A DNA stretch of 17,038 bases from Prevotella sp. (GTDB taxonomy: Bacteria; Bacteroidota; Bacteroidia; Bacteroidales; Bacteroidaceae), in NCBI GenBank assembly GCA_022511055.1, contig JAFLSH010000020.1, positions 1 through 17,038 of the forward strand, read 5' to 3'. Numbering within the stretch: the stretch's first letter is position 1; the number at the start of each line of letters is the position of its first letter. A program made the position numbers and the translations under genes. Under the pieces are notes generated by a model. The model searched no databases and was not told the DNA's origin. It saw only the letters and a program-made list of their open reading frames with translations. Positions 7,616-15,605 of this stretch are shown here, one piece after another.

Positions 7616-7637
7616 ATGCGCGCATACGCGCGCGCAT
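7616..7637. repeat. GC-alternating inverted repeat near the GH106 3' end
   Basis: ATGCGCGC at 7616-7623 pairs with GCGCGCAT at 7630-7637 across a 6-base loop. The first ten bases (7616-7625) are themselves a perfect palindrome. The stem lies 23 bases beyond the GH106 stop on the minus strand and may help to terminate or stabilise that transcript, although no T-run follows. The alternating purine-pyrimidine run is the type that can adopt Z-DNA. Confidence 0.6.
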
Positions 7638-7660
7638 GACAGAGATTCACAATCGCCTTT

Positions 7661-10339
7661 TCATCTTCCAATCAGCCTGACTGCGGAATTAAGCCCGCTG
7701 GGCATAGGCTCCCACTGGTCGTAGAGGGTCTTTTTGTAGTTGATGTCCACAACGTTGATTTCCTCCATTTTGCGCCACTGCACTCCGCGGCGGTCCAGGT
7801 CGGCAATGCGGTTGGCAGGCAGGTTGGTCACCTCAATGCGAATATCGTTGTTCCCGACTTTCAGCGCATCTTTGCAGTCAAGCACAAACGGAACACACCA
7901 TGCGCAACCGATGAACTGGCCGTTGATGTAGACGCGGGCAGACTCGCGAACATCGCCAAGGTCAATCTGCCACTTGGTGACATGCTTCATGTCCTTCTTA
8001 GTGAGTTTCACCTGCGTTGTATATACTCCAGTACCCATGGTCACGCGGGCAGAATCGTTGTCGAGTGTTTCCCATGTCCGGGTCTTGTCCAGATTAAATG
8101 TGCCTTCAACGCGCGGGGCTTCCTCGATGAACGACAGAGTCCAAGGGCCGTCAAGCACTATGTCGCTATGCTCGTTGGCAGTTGTCTGCCGGATTGAAGG
8201 CTTGTTGGCCAGCACCGTGTCATCGTAGGTCTGAAGTATCATGGATTCGCCACTACGCAGGGCAATGACAACGCCGTCTTTGTCAAACTCGGCGGGAGTG
8301 ATTTCGCCGGTCAGAGGGTTAAACCACACGGCATCCTTGAACGAGACAGCCAACGGCTTGACCGTCTGAATGTCGGCAGGTGTCAGGTTTGCCATGAAAT
8401 AGTGATAACCTGTGTCGTTCTTTCGGCGAATGGCTTTCAGTCCACATTCTGTCTTTATCTGCTCAGGGTTTGCCGCGTTTTTCAGGGCGTTGGCATCTGT
8501 ATTGTAGAATATGTGCGCACCCTGTGCTTTCAGCTGGGCAATGTGCTGCTTCACGGCTTCAGGCATGTTGCCGCTGCCGGGAATGATGAGCCCCTTATAG
8601 CGGGTGCCGGCCTTCGTCACCAGCATGCCGTCTTTATATGTAACCCCCATCAGCAGGCGTTCCGAAATATAGTCGCAGTCGAAGCCGGCGCGGTCGATTT
8701 CAAGAATGGTATTGATGAACTCTGGAGCCAGCTTGCCCATGGCGTGGATAGAGAATTGCATCAGCAGCTTGTTGGTGTTTTTCTGCCACATGTCGCGCAC
8801 GGGCAGCAACACCAAGAAATCGTTGTCGGGCTGACCCCATTGCAGAAAACTCTGGCAACGCTCCACATACTGCATGAAATAGGGGGCATCGCGCCAGATG
8901 CTGTTTGTCGGTGACATGTCAATAGAGGCGTAGAACTTCCATCCCGGCCAGGGGTCGTCTTTCGGCGAGTAGGCCGTACCGTGGAAAAACATGTGGTTTA
9001 CGCCTGCACAGAACATAAGGTCAATGTCTGGCTTCAACTGTGAGAGCGATGTGCGGAAATGCTCTGTCAGCCATGTGAAGGTCTCGCTGCTGGTGTATGG
9101 TTTCCCGCAGACATGAGCGGCCGAGGGGGCATACTTAAACATCGAATAGTCAGAATCGTTCTTGCGGGTCTTGCCCGGGTCCTTGCGTAACCCCTTGATA
9201 CCGAAATCACTCAGTCCGAAGCCTTCAATTTCTGGAATATCCACAGCGGCATAGCAGTCAATCAGGTTGGCAGGCGAGCCGTGTGCCTGGTTGCGTGTGA
9301 TAGCGCCGTGTGAGTGTGCCCATGCTGTCCACTGCTCGGTGAAGTTCTCCAAGAGCAGGTCTGAGAGTGTTTCGCGGTAGTCGCTGACTACCTCGGGCAG
9401 ACCGCCAATCAGCTGATAGAACCGCTCTTCGAGCTTGTAGCCGCGGCGTTTTTCAAACTCTTCAAAGAGGGTTGGAGTCCATGTCGCCTCGCTGACCTCA
9501 TAGGAATCGTTGAAAAAGGTGTGGGGATAGGGTGTCTTGGTGCGCTCAAAGGCTTCCTCAATGTGGCGAAGATAATTGGTAACGGCAGTTCTGTCGAAGT
9601 GGTCAATGACCAATCCTTCCCCTCCGGGAGCCGCGCGCTTGACTTTCATTACGCCGTATCGCGCATAGATGGCAATAACGGTGGCTGTCTCGCCAAGTAT
9701 CTTCCGGGGTTGCTTCATGTTGAGCTTGCCGTCATTGACATAGCTTGTAATATCAATGCCCTTGGGCATTTCGCGCAGATAGTCAATGCTTTCCCCCGAA
9801 GTTTCAGGCTTCCAGTTCTGGAACGCCATGACCTTCAGCAGCTTGGAGTAAGGCGCATCTTTCTCTGACACAGAGAGGTCGGCATCAACGATAGGCGTGT
9901 TCTGCCTGTTGTCCAGGCTCAGTTCGCGCCACACCACCTTGCAGGCCGATTCCTCCAATGGCACCCACGGCCCGCCAAACGGCCATCCCGTGCCGGTGGC
10001 CATGTCTATCTCAATGCCTTGCTGCTGACCCAGGGTCTGAACATAGCGCAGCATCTCCATCCATTGGTCAGACAAATAGTCGATGTTTTTGCCCCATTGG
10101 AATGTGCCACCTGTCTGCTCATTGCCTTGTACGCCGTAGAGCGGCGTGATTTCCACCGCCCCAATGCCGTGGCTGGCATATTGCTGCATGGTCCACTGTA
10201 TGTTCTCTTTGTCAACGGCTGAGCCTAACCACCACCATCTGGTGCCGGGTTTTGCCTCAAGGGTCGGTGTAGGCCATTGCTGGGCTGAAGCTGAGATTGT
10301 CAGCAACGCCAGAAGTGTTGTTGTGAATATCTGTCTCAT
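7661..10339 (-). CDS. Secreted GH106-type alpha-L-rhamnosidase
   Basis: The protein most resembles glycoside hydrolase family 106, enzymes that release alpha-L-rhamnose from plant pectins such as rhamnogalacturonan. The start at 10339 is chosen because it gives a good signal peptide (MRQIFTTTLLALLTISASA, then QQ). An upstream in-frame ATG at 10363 would overlap the preceding gene and add 8 polar residues. Numbering from 10339, visible family features are R-WWW at 34-37, MATGTGWPFGG at 113-123, FFNDSYE at 275-281, SSETF at 417-421 with E419 a candidate catalytic acid, and NHMFFHG at 448-454. A beta-sandwich, galactose-binding-like domain occupies about 733-892. At 892 residues it is shorter than several characterised GH106 enzymes (around 1,100). 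It is the last gene of a three-enzyme group, 13 bases after the acetylesterase. Catalytic assignments are by recollected family pattern, not alignment. Confidence 0.8.
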   Translation of the reverse strand: MRQIFTTTLLALLTISASAQQWPTPTLEAKPGTRWWWLGSAVDKENIQWTMQQYASHGIGAVEITPLYGVQGNEQTGGTFQWGKNIDYLSDQWMEMLRYVQTLGQQQGIEIDMATGTGWPFGGPWVPLEESACKVVWRELSLDNRQNTPIVDADLSVSEKDAPYSKLLKVMAFQNWKPETSGESIDYLREMPKGIDITSYVNDGKLNMKQPRKILGETATVIAIYARYGVMKVKRAAPGGEGLVIDHFDRTAVTNYLRHIEEAFERTKTPYPHTFFNDSYEVSEATWTPTLFEEFEKRRGYKLEERFYQLIGGLPEVVSDYRETLSDLLLENFTEQWTAWAHSHGAITRNQAHGSPANLIDCYAAVDIPEIEGFGLSDFGIKGLRKDPGKTRKNDSDYSMFKYAPSAAHVCGKPYTSSETFTWLTEHFRTSLSQLKPDIDLMFCAGVNHMFFHGTAYSPKDDPWPGWKFYASIDMSPTNSIWRDAPYFMQYVERCQSFLQWGQPDNDFLVLLPVRDMWQKNTNKLLMQFSIHAMGKLAPEFINTILEIDRAGFDCDYISERLLMGVTYKDGMLVTKAGTRYKGLIIPGSGNMPEAVKQHIAQLKAQGAHIFYNTDANALKNAANPEQIKTECGLKAIRRKNDTGYHYFMANLTPADIQTVKPLAVSFKDAVWFNPLTGEITPAEFDKDGVVIALRSGESMILQTYDDTVLANKPSIRQTTANEHSDIVLDGPWTLSFIEEAPRVEGTFNLDKTRTWETLDNDSARVTMGTGVYTTQVKLTKKDMKHVTKWQIDLGDVRESARVYINGQFIGCAWCVPFVLDCKDALKVGNNDIRIEVTNLPANRIADLDRRGVQWRKMEEINVVDINYKKTLYDQWEPMPSGLNSAVRLIGR

Positions 10340-10352
10340 AGTCTCTGTGTAA

Positions 10353-11603
10353 TTAGTTTCCATCGGGTTTTGTTATTTCCGCATTCTTTGCCGGTGCCCA
10401 CTTGAAGGTCTGCCAGTCATCGGGCTGAGCCGGGCTGAAGTCTTGCCAATCGGAGCGCAGGTGGCTTACAAGCGGCAGCGCTAACTGCTTCATGCCCATG
10501 ACAACACACTTGGCCACCTCGTAGGCACCATAAGGGTTGAAATGAGTGTTGTCGGCCAGCGGCTGAGGCTGGTCCGGGAAAGTGTTCGCCGGGTAATGCA
10601 CCAGGGCGCGCTTCGAGTTCTCAAGCCCCAGTGTCTCGAAAAAGGTCTTCGTCATTTGGTTAAGGTCAATAACCGGCACATTTTCGCGCTTGGCAACAGA
10701 CCACATGGCATCGGGGAAATCGCCGTGGGTGTTCTTCAACGTCTTTTGGTCGTCATCGAAAGCACGGCGCTGGGTAGGCGTGCAGAAAATGATGGTAGCC
10801 CCTTTTGCCCTGACTTTGTCAACGAATATCTTCAGGTTATACACGTAGTGATACCATGCCCCGTCACCGGGTTGCTTTTCTTTCTCGTCGTTGTGTCCGA
10901 ACTCACAGACCACGTAGTCGCCTTTCTTCAAGGTTGTCAGAATCTTGTCCAGCCGGCCGCTGCCCAGGAACGTGCGGGCGGTCAGCCCACTCTCGGCATG
11001 GTTGCTGATGCAGATGCCGTCGTCAAACCAGCGGGTAATCATCTGCCCCCAGGAAGCCCACGGCTCGTTGTTCTGGTCAACCACGGTTGAGTTGCCGCAA
11101 AGGTAGACCGTTGGCACATCGTCCGCGCGCTCAATGTGAATAGACTGCACGGTCGGCATGGCTCCGTTGAATTCCAGTGTCAGCTTGTCATCCCACGTCA
11201 GATAGTCCTTCTCGCGCTCCTTGATTCTTACGCGGGTCTTTTCGTCTATCTGGGGGGTGCGCTTGTTGACTGTGAAGGTCAGCGTGCTGGTCTTCCCTTT
11301 CTGTGTAACAATGTTTTCGCCCATCAACCGGCGGTTTTCGGCACGAACTGTCGTTTCGCCTGCGCGCTTCTTCGACCCTAACACCACAGTAACGCGGTAA
11401 TTGCCGTCAGGCACATTGACAGAGAAGTAGAAAGGCTCTGCCGGCCGCTTCGCACTGGGGGCAGGCAACAAATCGTAGCCAAAACCGCCCTCTGCCGTAT
11501 AGGCGGGTTGCGGCTGAGTCATGTCGAAGTCGAATGTCTGCGCCGTTGCGAGAACAGGCAGCAGGCAGGCGGCTGTAAGAATATGGTGAAGTTTCATGTT
11601 CAT
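10353..11603 (-). CDS. Secreted rhamnogalacturonan acetylesterase-like SGNH hydrolase (CE12 type)
   Basis: The enzyme probably removes acetyl groups from the galacturonic acid residues of rhamnogalacturonan. The 416-residue protein starts with a signal peptide (cleavage near TAQ at 20-22). An N-terminal beta-rich domain of about 140 residues follows (23-163), then an SGNH/GDSL hydrolase domain from 164 on. Blocks in the hydrolase domain are CGNST at 169-173 with nucleophile S172, GHND at 236-239 with the oxyanion N238, and DNTHFN at 351-356 with catalytic D351 and H354. GNST in place of GDS is typical of rhamnogalacturonan acetylesterases. An ATG at 11597 (residue 3) is an equally good start. 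The gene begins 5 bases after the GH36 stop and ends 13 bases before the preferred GH106 start, so the three are likely co-transcribed. Removing acetyl groups would expose backbone for other pectin enzymes. Confidence 0.87.
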   Translation of the reverse strand: MNMKLHHILTAACLLPVLATAQTFDFDMTQPQPAYTAEGGFGYDLLPAPSAKRPAEPFYFSVNVPDGNYRVTVVLGSKKRAGETTVRAENRRLMGENIVTQKGKTSTLTFTVNKRTPQIDEKTRVRIKEREKDYLTWDDKLTLEFNGAMPTVQSIHIERADDVPTVYLCGNSTVVDQNNEPWASWGQMITRWFDDGICISNHAESGLTARTFLGSGRLDKILTTLKKGDYVVCEFGHNDEKEKQPGDGAWYHYVYNLKIFVDKVRAKGATIIFCTPTQRRAFDDDQKTLKNTHGDFPDAMWSVAKRENVPVIDLNQMTKTFFETLGLENSKRALVHYPANTFPDQPQPLADNTHFNPYGAYEVAKCVVMGMKQLALPLVSHLRSDWQDFSPAQPDDWQTFKWAPAKNAEITKPDGN

Positions 11604-11608
11604 GTCTC

Positions 11609-13792
11609 TTATAGGGCTTCAAGTAACAACACGCGGCTTGACCAGTCGGTCTTCTTAGACCACTCAGGCTCATTGCGATAGGGCATTTCCAGACCGTGGT
11701 TCATCAGGTAGGCACCGCTGAATGATTTTCCTTCGACATCCATGGGCTTCAAGTCAATACGATTCAGTTCGTGAATCTTGTACATCTTGTTGGCATCGAG
11801 ACCGCACATCTTCACACGGGGCAGGTGTTCGTTCTGGAACGACTCTGTTTTCCACCAGAAGAACACAGACTTTGTCTGCTCCTCATTGACATACATCAGC
11901 GAGGCCAATCCCTGGCGGTCATAGGGAGAAACGAGCCGATAGAGGTCGCCAAATTGCACGATGGGGCGTATTTGCTTATACTCTTTGATAGCCTGCCGGC
12001 AAAGTGCCTTTTCGTCATCGCTCATGTTCTTCGGCTGTATCTCCATGCCCAGCCTGCCAGACATGGCAACGTCAATGCGGTACTTCATAGCCGTGGTACG
12101 GAATACCGTGTGGTTGGGCGTGGCCGAGATATGGCTGGCCATGGCTATGGCAGGGAAGAAGTAGCTGGTGCCCCACTGCATGTAAATGCGCTGCAAGGCA
12201 TCGGTGTTATCGCTCACCCAGAATTCATCAAACCAAGGCAGCACGCCCCAGTTGGCACGGCCACCACCTGATGCACAGGCTTGAATGGTCAGGTCAGGGT
12301 ATTTGGCACGGATACGGTCGCACGTTTTGGCAAAGCCGCGGTGATACTCAATGTAGAGGTGGCTTTGGTCGGTCATGGTCAGGTATTGTGAGCCATGATT
12401 CATGATAGGCATATTGGCATCCCATTTGATATAGTCAATTTCCGGGTATTTGCTCATCAGATTGTCAACCACGCTGAATACGAAATCCTGCACCTTGGGA
12501 TTGCTCAAATCCAGCACAAGCTGAGTACCGCCACGGCCTTGCACAGCATCGCGCTTCGGCGCCTTCACAATCCAGTCGGGGTGCTTCTCATAAAGTTCAG
12601 ACACAGAGTTGGTCATTTCCGGCTCAATCCAGATGCCAAACTTAACCCCGTTCTTTTTGGCATCACGCAGCAATCCCTCAATGCCTTCGGGCAGCTTGTT
12701 CTTGTCTACCACCCAGTCGCCAAGCGATGAGTTATCGGTCTTGCGGGGATACTTGTCGCCAAACCAGCCATCGTCCATGACAAATAGCTCACCGCCCATT
12801 GAGGCTATGTCGCTCATCATCTGGTCCATTCCCTGCTGGTTGATGTCGAAATAGACACCTTCCCACGAGTTAAGCAGAATCTTACGTTCCTTGTCACCAT
12901 GGGCTAACATGTACTTGCGCCCCCATTTGTGGAAATTGCGTGAAACACCTGACAGACCGCGTGTTGAGAAGCTGAGAGCCACTTTCGGGGTAACGAAGGT
13001 CTCGTCTTTCTTCAGGTGATATTCAGAATTGTCAGGGTTAATGCCGGCAAAGAAATAGTGATATTCCGTGTCGTCAGTCTCAACCTTTAGCTGATAGTTG
13101 CCTGAATAGCAGAGGGCGGCACCAATCACGTCACCCTGATTCTCGCGAGCCTTGCCGTCAAGCGAAAGCATGACTTCGGCGTGGTCGGTATGCGAGTTAC
13201 GTGCCCCATCCTTGTTTTTGATAATCTTTTCACCTGGCAGCACCGGCTCTTCTACCAATCGGGCCTCGTTGGCCCATGAGCCATAGAGGTGGCTGAGCCA
13301 CACGTTGCCTCGGCGTATGGGCAAGCAGACAGAAGCGAACTGCGTCAGGGTGACAGTCTGCTTCTCGCCATTCTTGATTTCTGTCCATGTCTCAATCATG
13401 TCCACATCCTGATAGGCGCGGTAGCACAAGTCAACCGTGATAGGATAGACTGGGTCTTTCAGGTGTATGCGGGTCACATCGCCTTCCTTGTCGTAGCCTG
13501 TAGCTATCAGTTCCGTCGACAAATTGCCGTCGCCGTGGCGCATAGCCAATGCCACCTCGGCCGGGGCGTATTGTCCGTAGGCGGGATAGGCATCCATCCG
13601 CCCGTTCACGGGTGCTTGCAAGTGCTGCAAGTCGTTGTTGCTCAACTTTGCTCCGAAATAAACATACTGCGGCTGCTTGCCGTTGTCCACGTTAAGCACC
13701 ATTGAGGTGTTGGGGGTCTGAATAACCACTTGGTCGGCCATCATCGTTGCCGATACGGCAAGAAGCGTGGTGAGTAATAATCCTTTTTTCAT
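11609..13792 (-). CDS. Secreted GH36 alpha-galactosidase
   Basis: This retaining glycosidase releases terminal alpha-linked galactose from oligosaccharides or plant polysaccharides. The 727-residue sequence has a signal peptide (MKKGLLLTTLLAVSATMMA), an N-terminal beta-sandwich to about residue 290, a catalytic TIM barrel to about 630 and a C-terminal beta domain. Family GH36 signatures are NSWEGVYFD at 308-316, MDDGWF at 339-344, GIWIEPEM at 386-393, YIKWDAN at 454-460 with nucleophile D458, CASGGGR at 506-512, and SDNTDA at 527-532 with acid/base D528. Length is normal for bacterial GH36. The gene lies 45 bases after trmD and 5 bases before the acetylesterase. I see no TAnnTTTG box in the short gap before it, so it may be transcribed from upstream. 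Members of the family can also act on alpha-N-acetylgalactosamine, which the sequence does not exclude. Confidence 0.93.
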   Translation of the reverse strand: MKKGLLLTTLLAVSATMMADQVVIQTPNTSMVLNVDNGKQPQYVYFGAKLSNNDLQHLQAPVNGRMDAYPAYGQYAPAEVALAMRHGDGNLSTELIATGYDKEGDVTRIHLKDPVYPITVDLCYRAYQDVDMIETWTEIKNGEKQTVTLTQFASVCLPIRRGNVWLSHLYGSWANEARLVEEPVLPGEKIIKNKDGARNSHTDHAEVMLSLDGKARENQGDVIGAALCYSGNYQLKVETDDTEYHYFFAGINPDNSEYHLKKDETFVTPKVALSFSTRGLSGVSRNFHKWGRKYMLAHGDKERKILLNSWEGVYFDINQQGMDQMMSDIASMGGELFVMDDGWFGDKYPRKTDNSSLGDWVVDKNKLPEGIEGLLRDAKKNGVKFGIWIEPEMTNSVSELYEKHPDWIVKAPKRDAVQGRGGTQLVLDLSNPKVQDFVFSVVDNLMSKYPEIDYIKWDANMPIMNHGSQYLTMTDQSHLYIEYHRGFAKTCDRIRAKYPDLTIQACASGGGRANWGVLPWFDEFWVSDNTDALQRIYMQWGTSYFFPAIAMASHISATPNHTVFRTTAMKYRIDVAMSGRLGMEIQPKNMSDDEKALCRQAIKEYKQIRPIVQFGDLYRLVSPYDRQGLASLMYVNEEQTKSVFFWWKTESFQNEHLPRVKMCGLDANKMYKIHELNRIDLKPMDVEGKSFSGAYLMNHGLEMPYRNEPEWSKKTDWSSRVLLLEAL

Positions 13793-13837
13793 TGGTTTCT
13801 ATCAATTATTGGTTTCTGTTTCTTTTCTTCATTCTTC

Positions 13838-14518
13838 TTATTCTTCTTTCAGCAGGTCTGGCCTCAGCTGCCGGGTCCGTTCCAAGGCTTGCTCTAACTC
13901 CCAGTTCCTGATTTTGGCCTCGTTGCCGCTCAGCAGAATCTCGGGAACTTTCCACCCCTTATAGTCGGCAGGGCGGGTATAGATGGGCGCTGCCAGCAAG
14001 TCATCCTGGAAACAGTCGCTGAGTGCGCTTTGCTCATCGCCAATGACACCGGGAATGACACGCACAACGGCATCGGCTATCATGGCCGCCACCAGTTCGC
14101 CGCCTGTCAGAACGAAGTCGCCAATGGAGATTTCACGGGTGATAAGGTGGTCGCGTACGCGCTGGTCTACACCTTTGTAGTGTCCGCAGAGAATGATGAG
14201 ATTGCCCTTCAGTGACAACTCATTGGCAATGTGCTGGTTGAATCGCTCACCGTCAGGCGATGTGAAGATAACTTCATCGTAGTCGCGCTCGGCCTTCAGT
14301 GCCGTGATGCAGCGGTCTATCGGCTCGCATTGCATCACCATGCCGGCACTGCCACCGTATGGGTAGTCGTCTACGCGCCGCCACTTGTCGAGTGTGTAGT
14401 CACGCAGGTTGTGTAACTTAATTTCTGCCAGTCCCTTTTTCTCTGCGCGTGCAAGTATTGATTCATGCACAAAGCCTTCTATCATTTCTGGCAAAACTGT
14501 GATTATGTCTATTCTCAT
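13838..14518 (-). CDS. trmD: tRNA (guanine-37-N1)-methyltransferase
   Basis: TrmD methylates N1 of G37 next to the anticodon in a subset of tRNAs using S-adenosylmethionine, preventing +1 frameshifts. The 226-residue sequence is full length. It starts with MRIDIITVLPEM, has the YGGSAGMVM loop at 54-62 and the trefoil-knot SAM-binding region LCGHYKGVDQR (110-120) through SIGDFVLTGGE (131-141). It ends with the YTRPADYKGW and PEILLSGNEAKI motifs at 180-203. D168 in SALSDCF corresponds to the catalytic aspartate (D169) of E. coli TrmD. In many bacteria trmD sits with rpsP-rimM-rplS; here it is instead between a patatin-like gene (27 bases upstream) and the GH36 gene (45 bases downstream). No promoter box was seen directly upstream, so it probably shares the transcript from the patatin promoter. 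Confidence 0.97.
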   Translation of the reverse strand: MRIDIITVLPEMIEGFVHESILARAEKKGLAEIKLHNLRDYTLDKWRRVDDYPYGGSAGMVMQCEPIDRCITALKAERDYDEVIFTSPDGERFNQHIANELSLKGNLIILCGHYKGVDQRVRDHLITREISIGDFVLTGGELVAAMIADAVVRVIPGVIGDEQSALSDCFQDDLLAAPIYTRPADYKGWKVPEILLSGNEAKIRNWELEQALERTRQLRPDLLKEE

Positions 14519-14545
14519 AAGCAGTTACTAAATGAGTGTATGCGT

Positions 14546-15403
14546 TCAGACCGCTGAGGTCTCGAATATCTTTTTTATGCTGTCCAGATGCTGATATGCC
14601 GTCTGGCGGCCGATGTCGTAGACACGTTGCATCTCTGCCGGGTCGTGCGAGATGTGGCCAATAGGCAGTTTCTCTGCTGGCTGAATGACTATGCAGCGCC
14701 CCTCGCGCTCGGCCTGCTGCACATACGCCAGTTCACGGTTATACATAATGTGCCGCACATCCATGGCCTCAATCATCCGGGGATATTTCCGCAGTCCTAT
14801 GCGCATAAGCGGCATGAGCCGGTTGCGCCCTTTCACGTAGTCGGCCGGCTGAGTCAGCACAACCACGTTGCGCGAATAGCCATGCTTCTCAAAATATTCC
14901 AAGGGTATGGAATCGCTCACACCGCCATCCAGCAGCTTCCACCCTTCCAGGCTGACAACACGCGAGGCAAGCGGCATGGAGGCCGATGCACGTATCCAGT
15001 CGTAGGTAACGGCATTAGACTTGGGCAGCGGCTGATAGACGGCATGCCCTGTTTCAACATCCGTGCAGACAACAATGAACTCCATGGGATTGGCTTCGTA
15101 TGTCGCATCATCAAACACGTCATAGTCGCGTGGTACCGTGTGGTAGGCAAACTCGGCATTGAAGTAGTTGCCAGTGCGCAGCAGTGACCATATTCCACTA
15201 TACCGCTTGTCGTGCGCGAATCTCTTGTTATACCTGATGGCACGCCCCGGTTGCCGCGACTTGTAATTGCAGCCGAAGGCCGCCCCGGCCGACACGCCAA
15301 TGAGTCCGTCTGGCCAGATGTCGTTCTCCATCATCACATCGCAGACACCTGCGGAGAACAATCCCCGCATAGCCCCGCCTTCTAATACCAAGCCGCGTTT
15401 CAT
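14546..15403 (-). CDS. Patatin-like phospholipase family protein
   Basis: This is a serine acyl-hydrolase of the patatin family, related to E. coli YjjU-type proteins. The 285-residue product has the oxyanion-hole glycine loop EGGAMRG at 8-14, the nucleophile elbow GVSAG at 36-40 with S38, and the DGG motif at 159-161 with D159 completing the Ser-Asp dyad. No signal peptide or membrane segment is visible, so it should be cytoplasmic. The substrate is unknown; lipids or acyl esters are likely from the family. The start at 15403 lies 45 bases downstream of a promoter box and gives the usual short N-terminus before the glycine loop. It is followed 27 bases later by trmD, which suggests co-transcription but no obvious functional link. 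Confidence 0.92.
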   Translation of the reverse strand: MKRGLVLEGGAMRGLFSAGVCDVMMENDIWPDGLIGVSAGAAFGCNYKSRQPGRAIRYNKRFAHDKRYSGIWSLLRTGNYFNAEFAYHTVPRDYDVFDDATYEANPMEFIVVCTDVETGHAVYQPLPKSNAVTYDWIRASASMPLASRVVSLEGWKLLDGGVSDSIPLEYFEKHGYSRNVVVLTQPADYVKGRNRLMPLMRIGLRKYPRMIEAMDVRHIMYNRELAYVQQAEREGRCIVIQPAEKLPIGHISHDPAEMQRVYDIGRQTAYQHLDSIKKIFETSAV

Positions 15404-15448
15404 TTTCTTGTTGGTTAGTTTTCTTGGTCGTGTCTTCTAACTTGTCCG

Positions 15449-15456
15449 CAAAGGTA
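15449..15456 (-). promoter_or_regulatory. Bacteroidetes-type -7 box upstream of the patatin gene
   Basis: On the minus strand TACCTTTG reads from 15456 to 15449 and matches TAnnTTTG exactly. The patatin-like ATG is 45 bases further on. A good -33 TTTG was not found at the expected distance, so only the -7 half is supported. It may drive patatin-trmD and perhaps the three carbohydrate enzymes behind them. Confidence 0.6.
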
Positions 15457-15522
15457 AGAATTTTTTTGCTATTATTAGCCTGAATATGGAAAAAGTTGAG
15501 GGTGGCGGGAAAAAAGTAAGGC

Positions 15523-15538
15523 AAACCGTGCGTGGTTT
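15523..15538. promoter_or_regulatory. Operator-like dyad at the dcuB promoter
   Basis: AAACC (15523-15527) and GGTTT (15534-15538) are inverted around GTGCGT, whose central GC sits on the symmetry axis. The 16-base dyad covers the place where the -33 contact of the dcuB promoter would lie, upstream of the -7 box at 15552. It could be a regulator site, but five-base arms may occur by chance. Confidence 0.35.
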
Positions 15539-15551
15539 CCCCGAAAAATAC

Positions 15552-15559
15552 TAACTTTG
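15552..15559 (+). promoter_or_regulatory. Bacteroidetes-type -7 box for the dcuB-like gene
   Basis: TAACTTTG matches the TAnnTTTG consensus and lies 46 bases before the ATG at 15606. No clear TTTG occurs at the -33 position; instead the dyad at 15523-15538 occupies that region. A promoter lacking a good -33 often needs an activator, which would fit regulation of this carrier, but that is inference. Confidence 0.55.
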
Positions 15560-15605
15560 CGGCGAAATATGTATCACTAACTAAAGACAAATATCTAAAA
15601 GAACT

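Larger units (their letters stand above)
7324..7660. other. Non-coding gap between convergent genes, rich in palindromes
   Basis: These 337 bases separate the fcl stop from the GH106 stop. No open frame resembling a gene is visible. They hold a two-copy tandem palindromic repeat (7332-7413), a weak 6-bp stem (GACTTT 7447-7452 with AAAGTC 7463-7468), a perfect long hairpin (7535-7582) and a GC-alternating inverted repeat (7616-7637). No TAnnTTTG promoter box was seen. The most economical role is transcription termination from both sides, with some elements perhaps belonging to dispersed genomic repeats. Confidence 0.75.

Noticed and set aside
10340..10363. Upstream ATG at 10363 as the GH106 start
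   Set aside because: It would overlap the acetylesterase stop and put eight polar residues before an otherwise normal signal peptide; the ATG at 10339 is preferred.
10542..11090. 182-codon plus-strand frame opposite the acetylesterase, with similar frames at 8402-8914, 11771-12271 and 14588-15187
   Set aside because: All lie opposite well-supported genes and translate to low-complexity or unrecognisable sequence.
15228..15590. 120-codon minus-strand frame covering the patatin 5' end and upstream region
   Set aside because: It crosses the promoter region in another frame and ends inside the patatin gene; the patatin frame has all its motifs.
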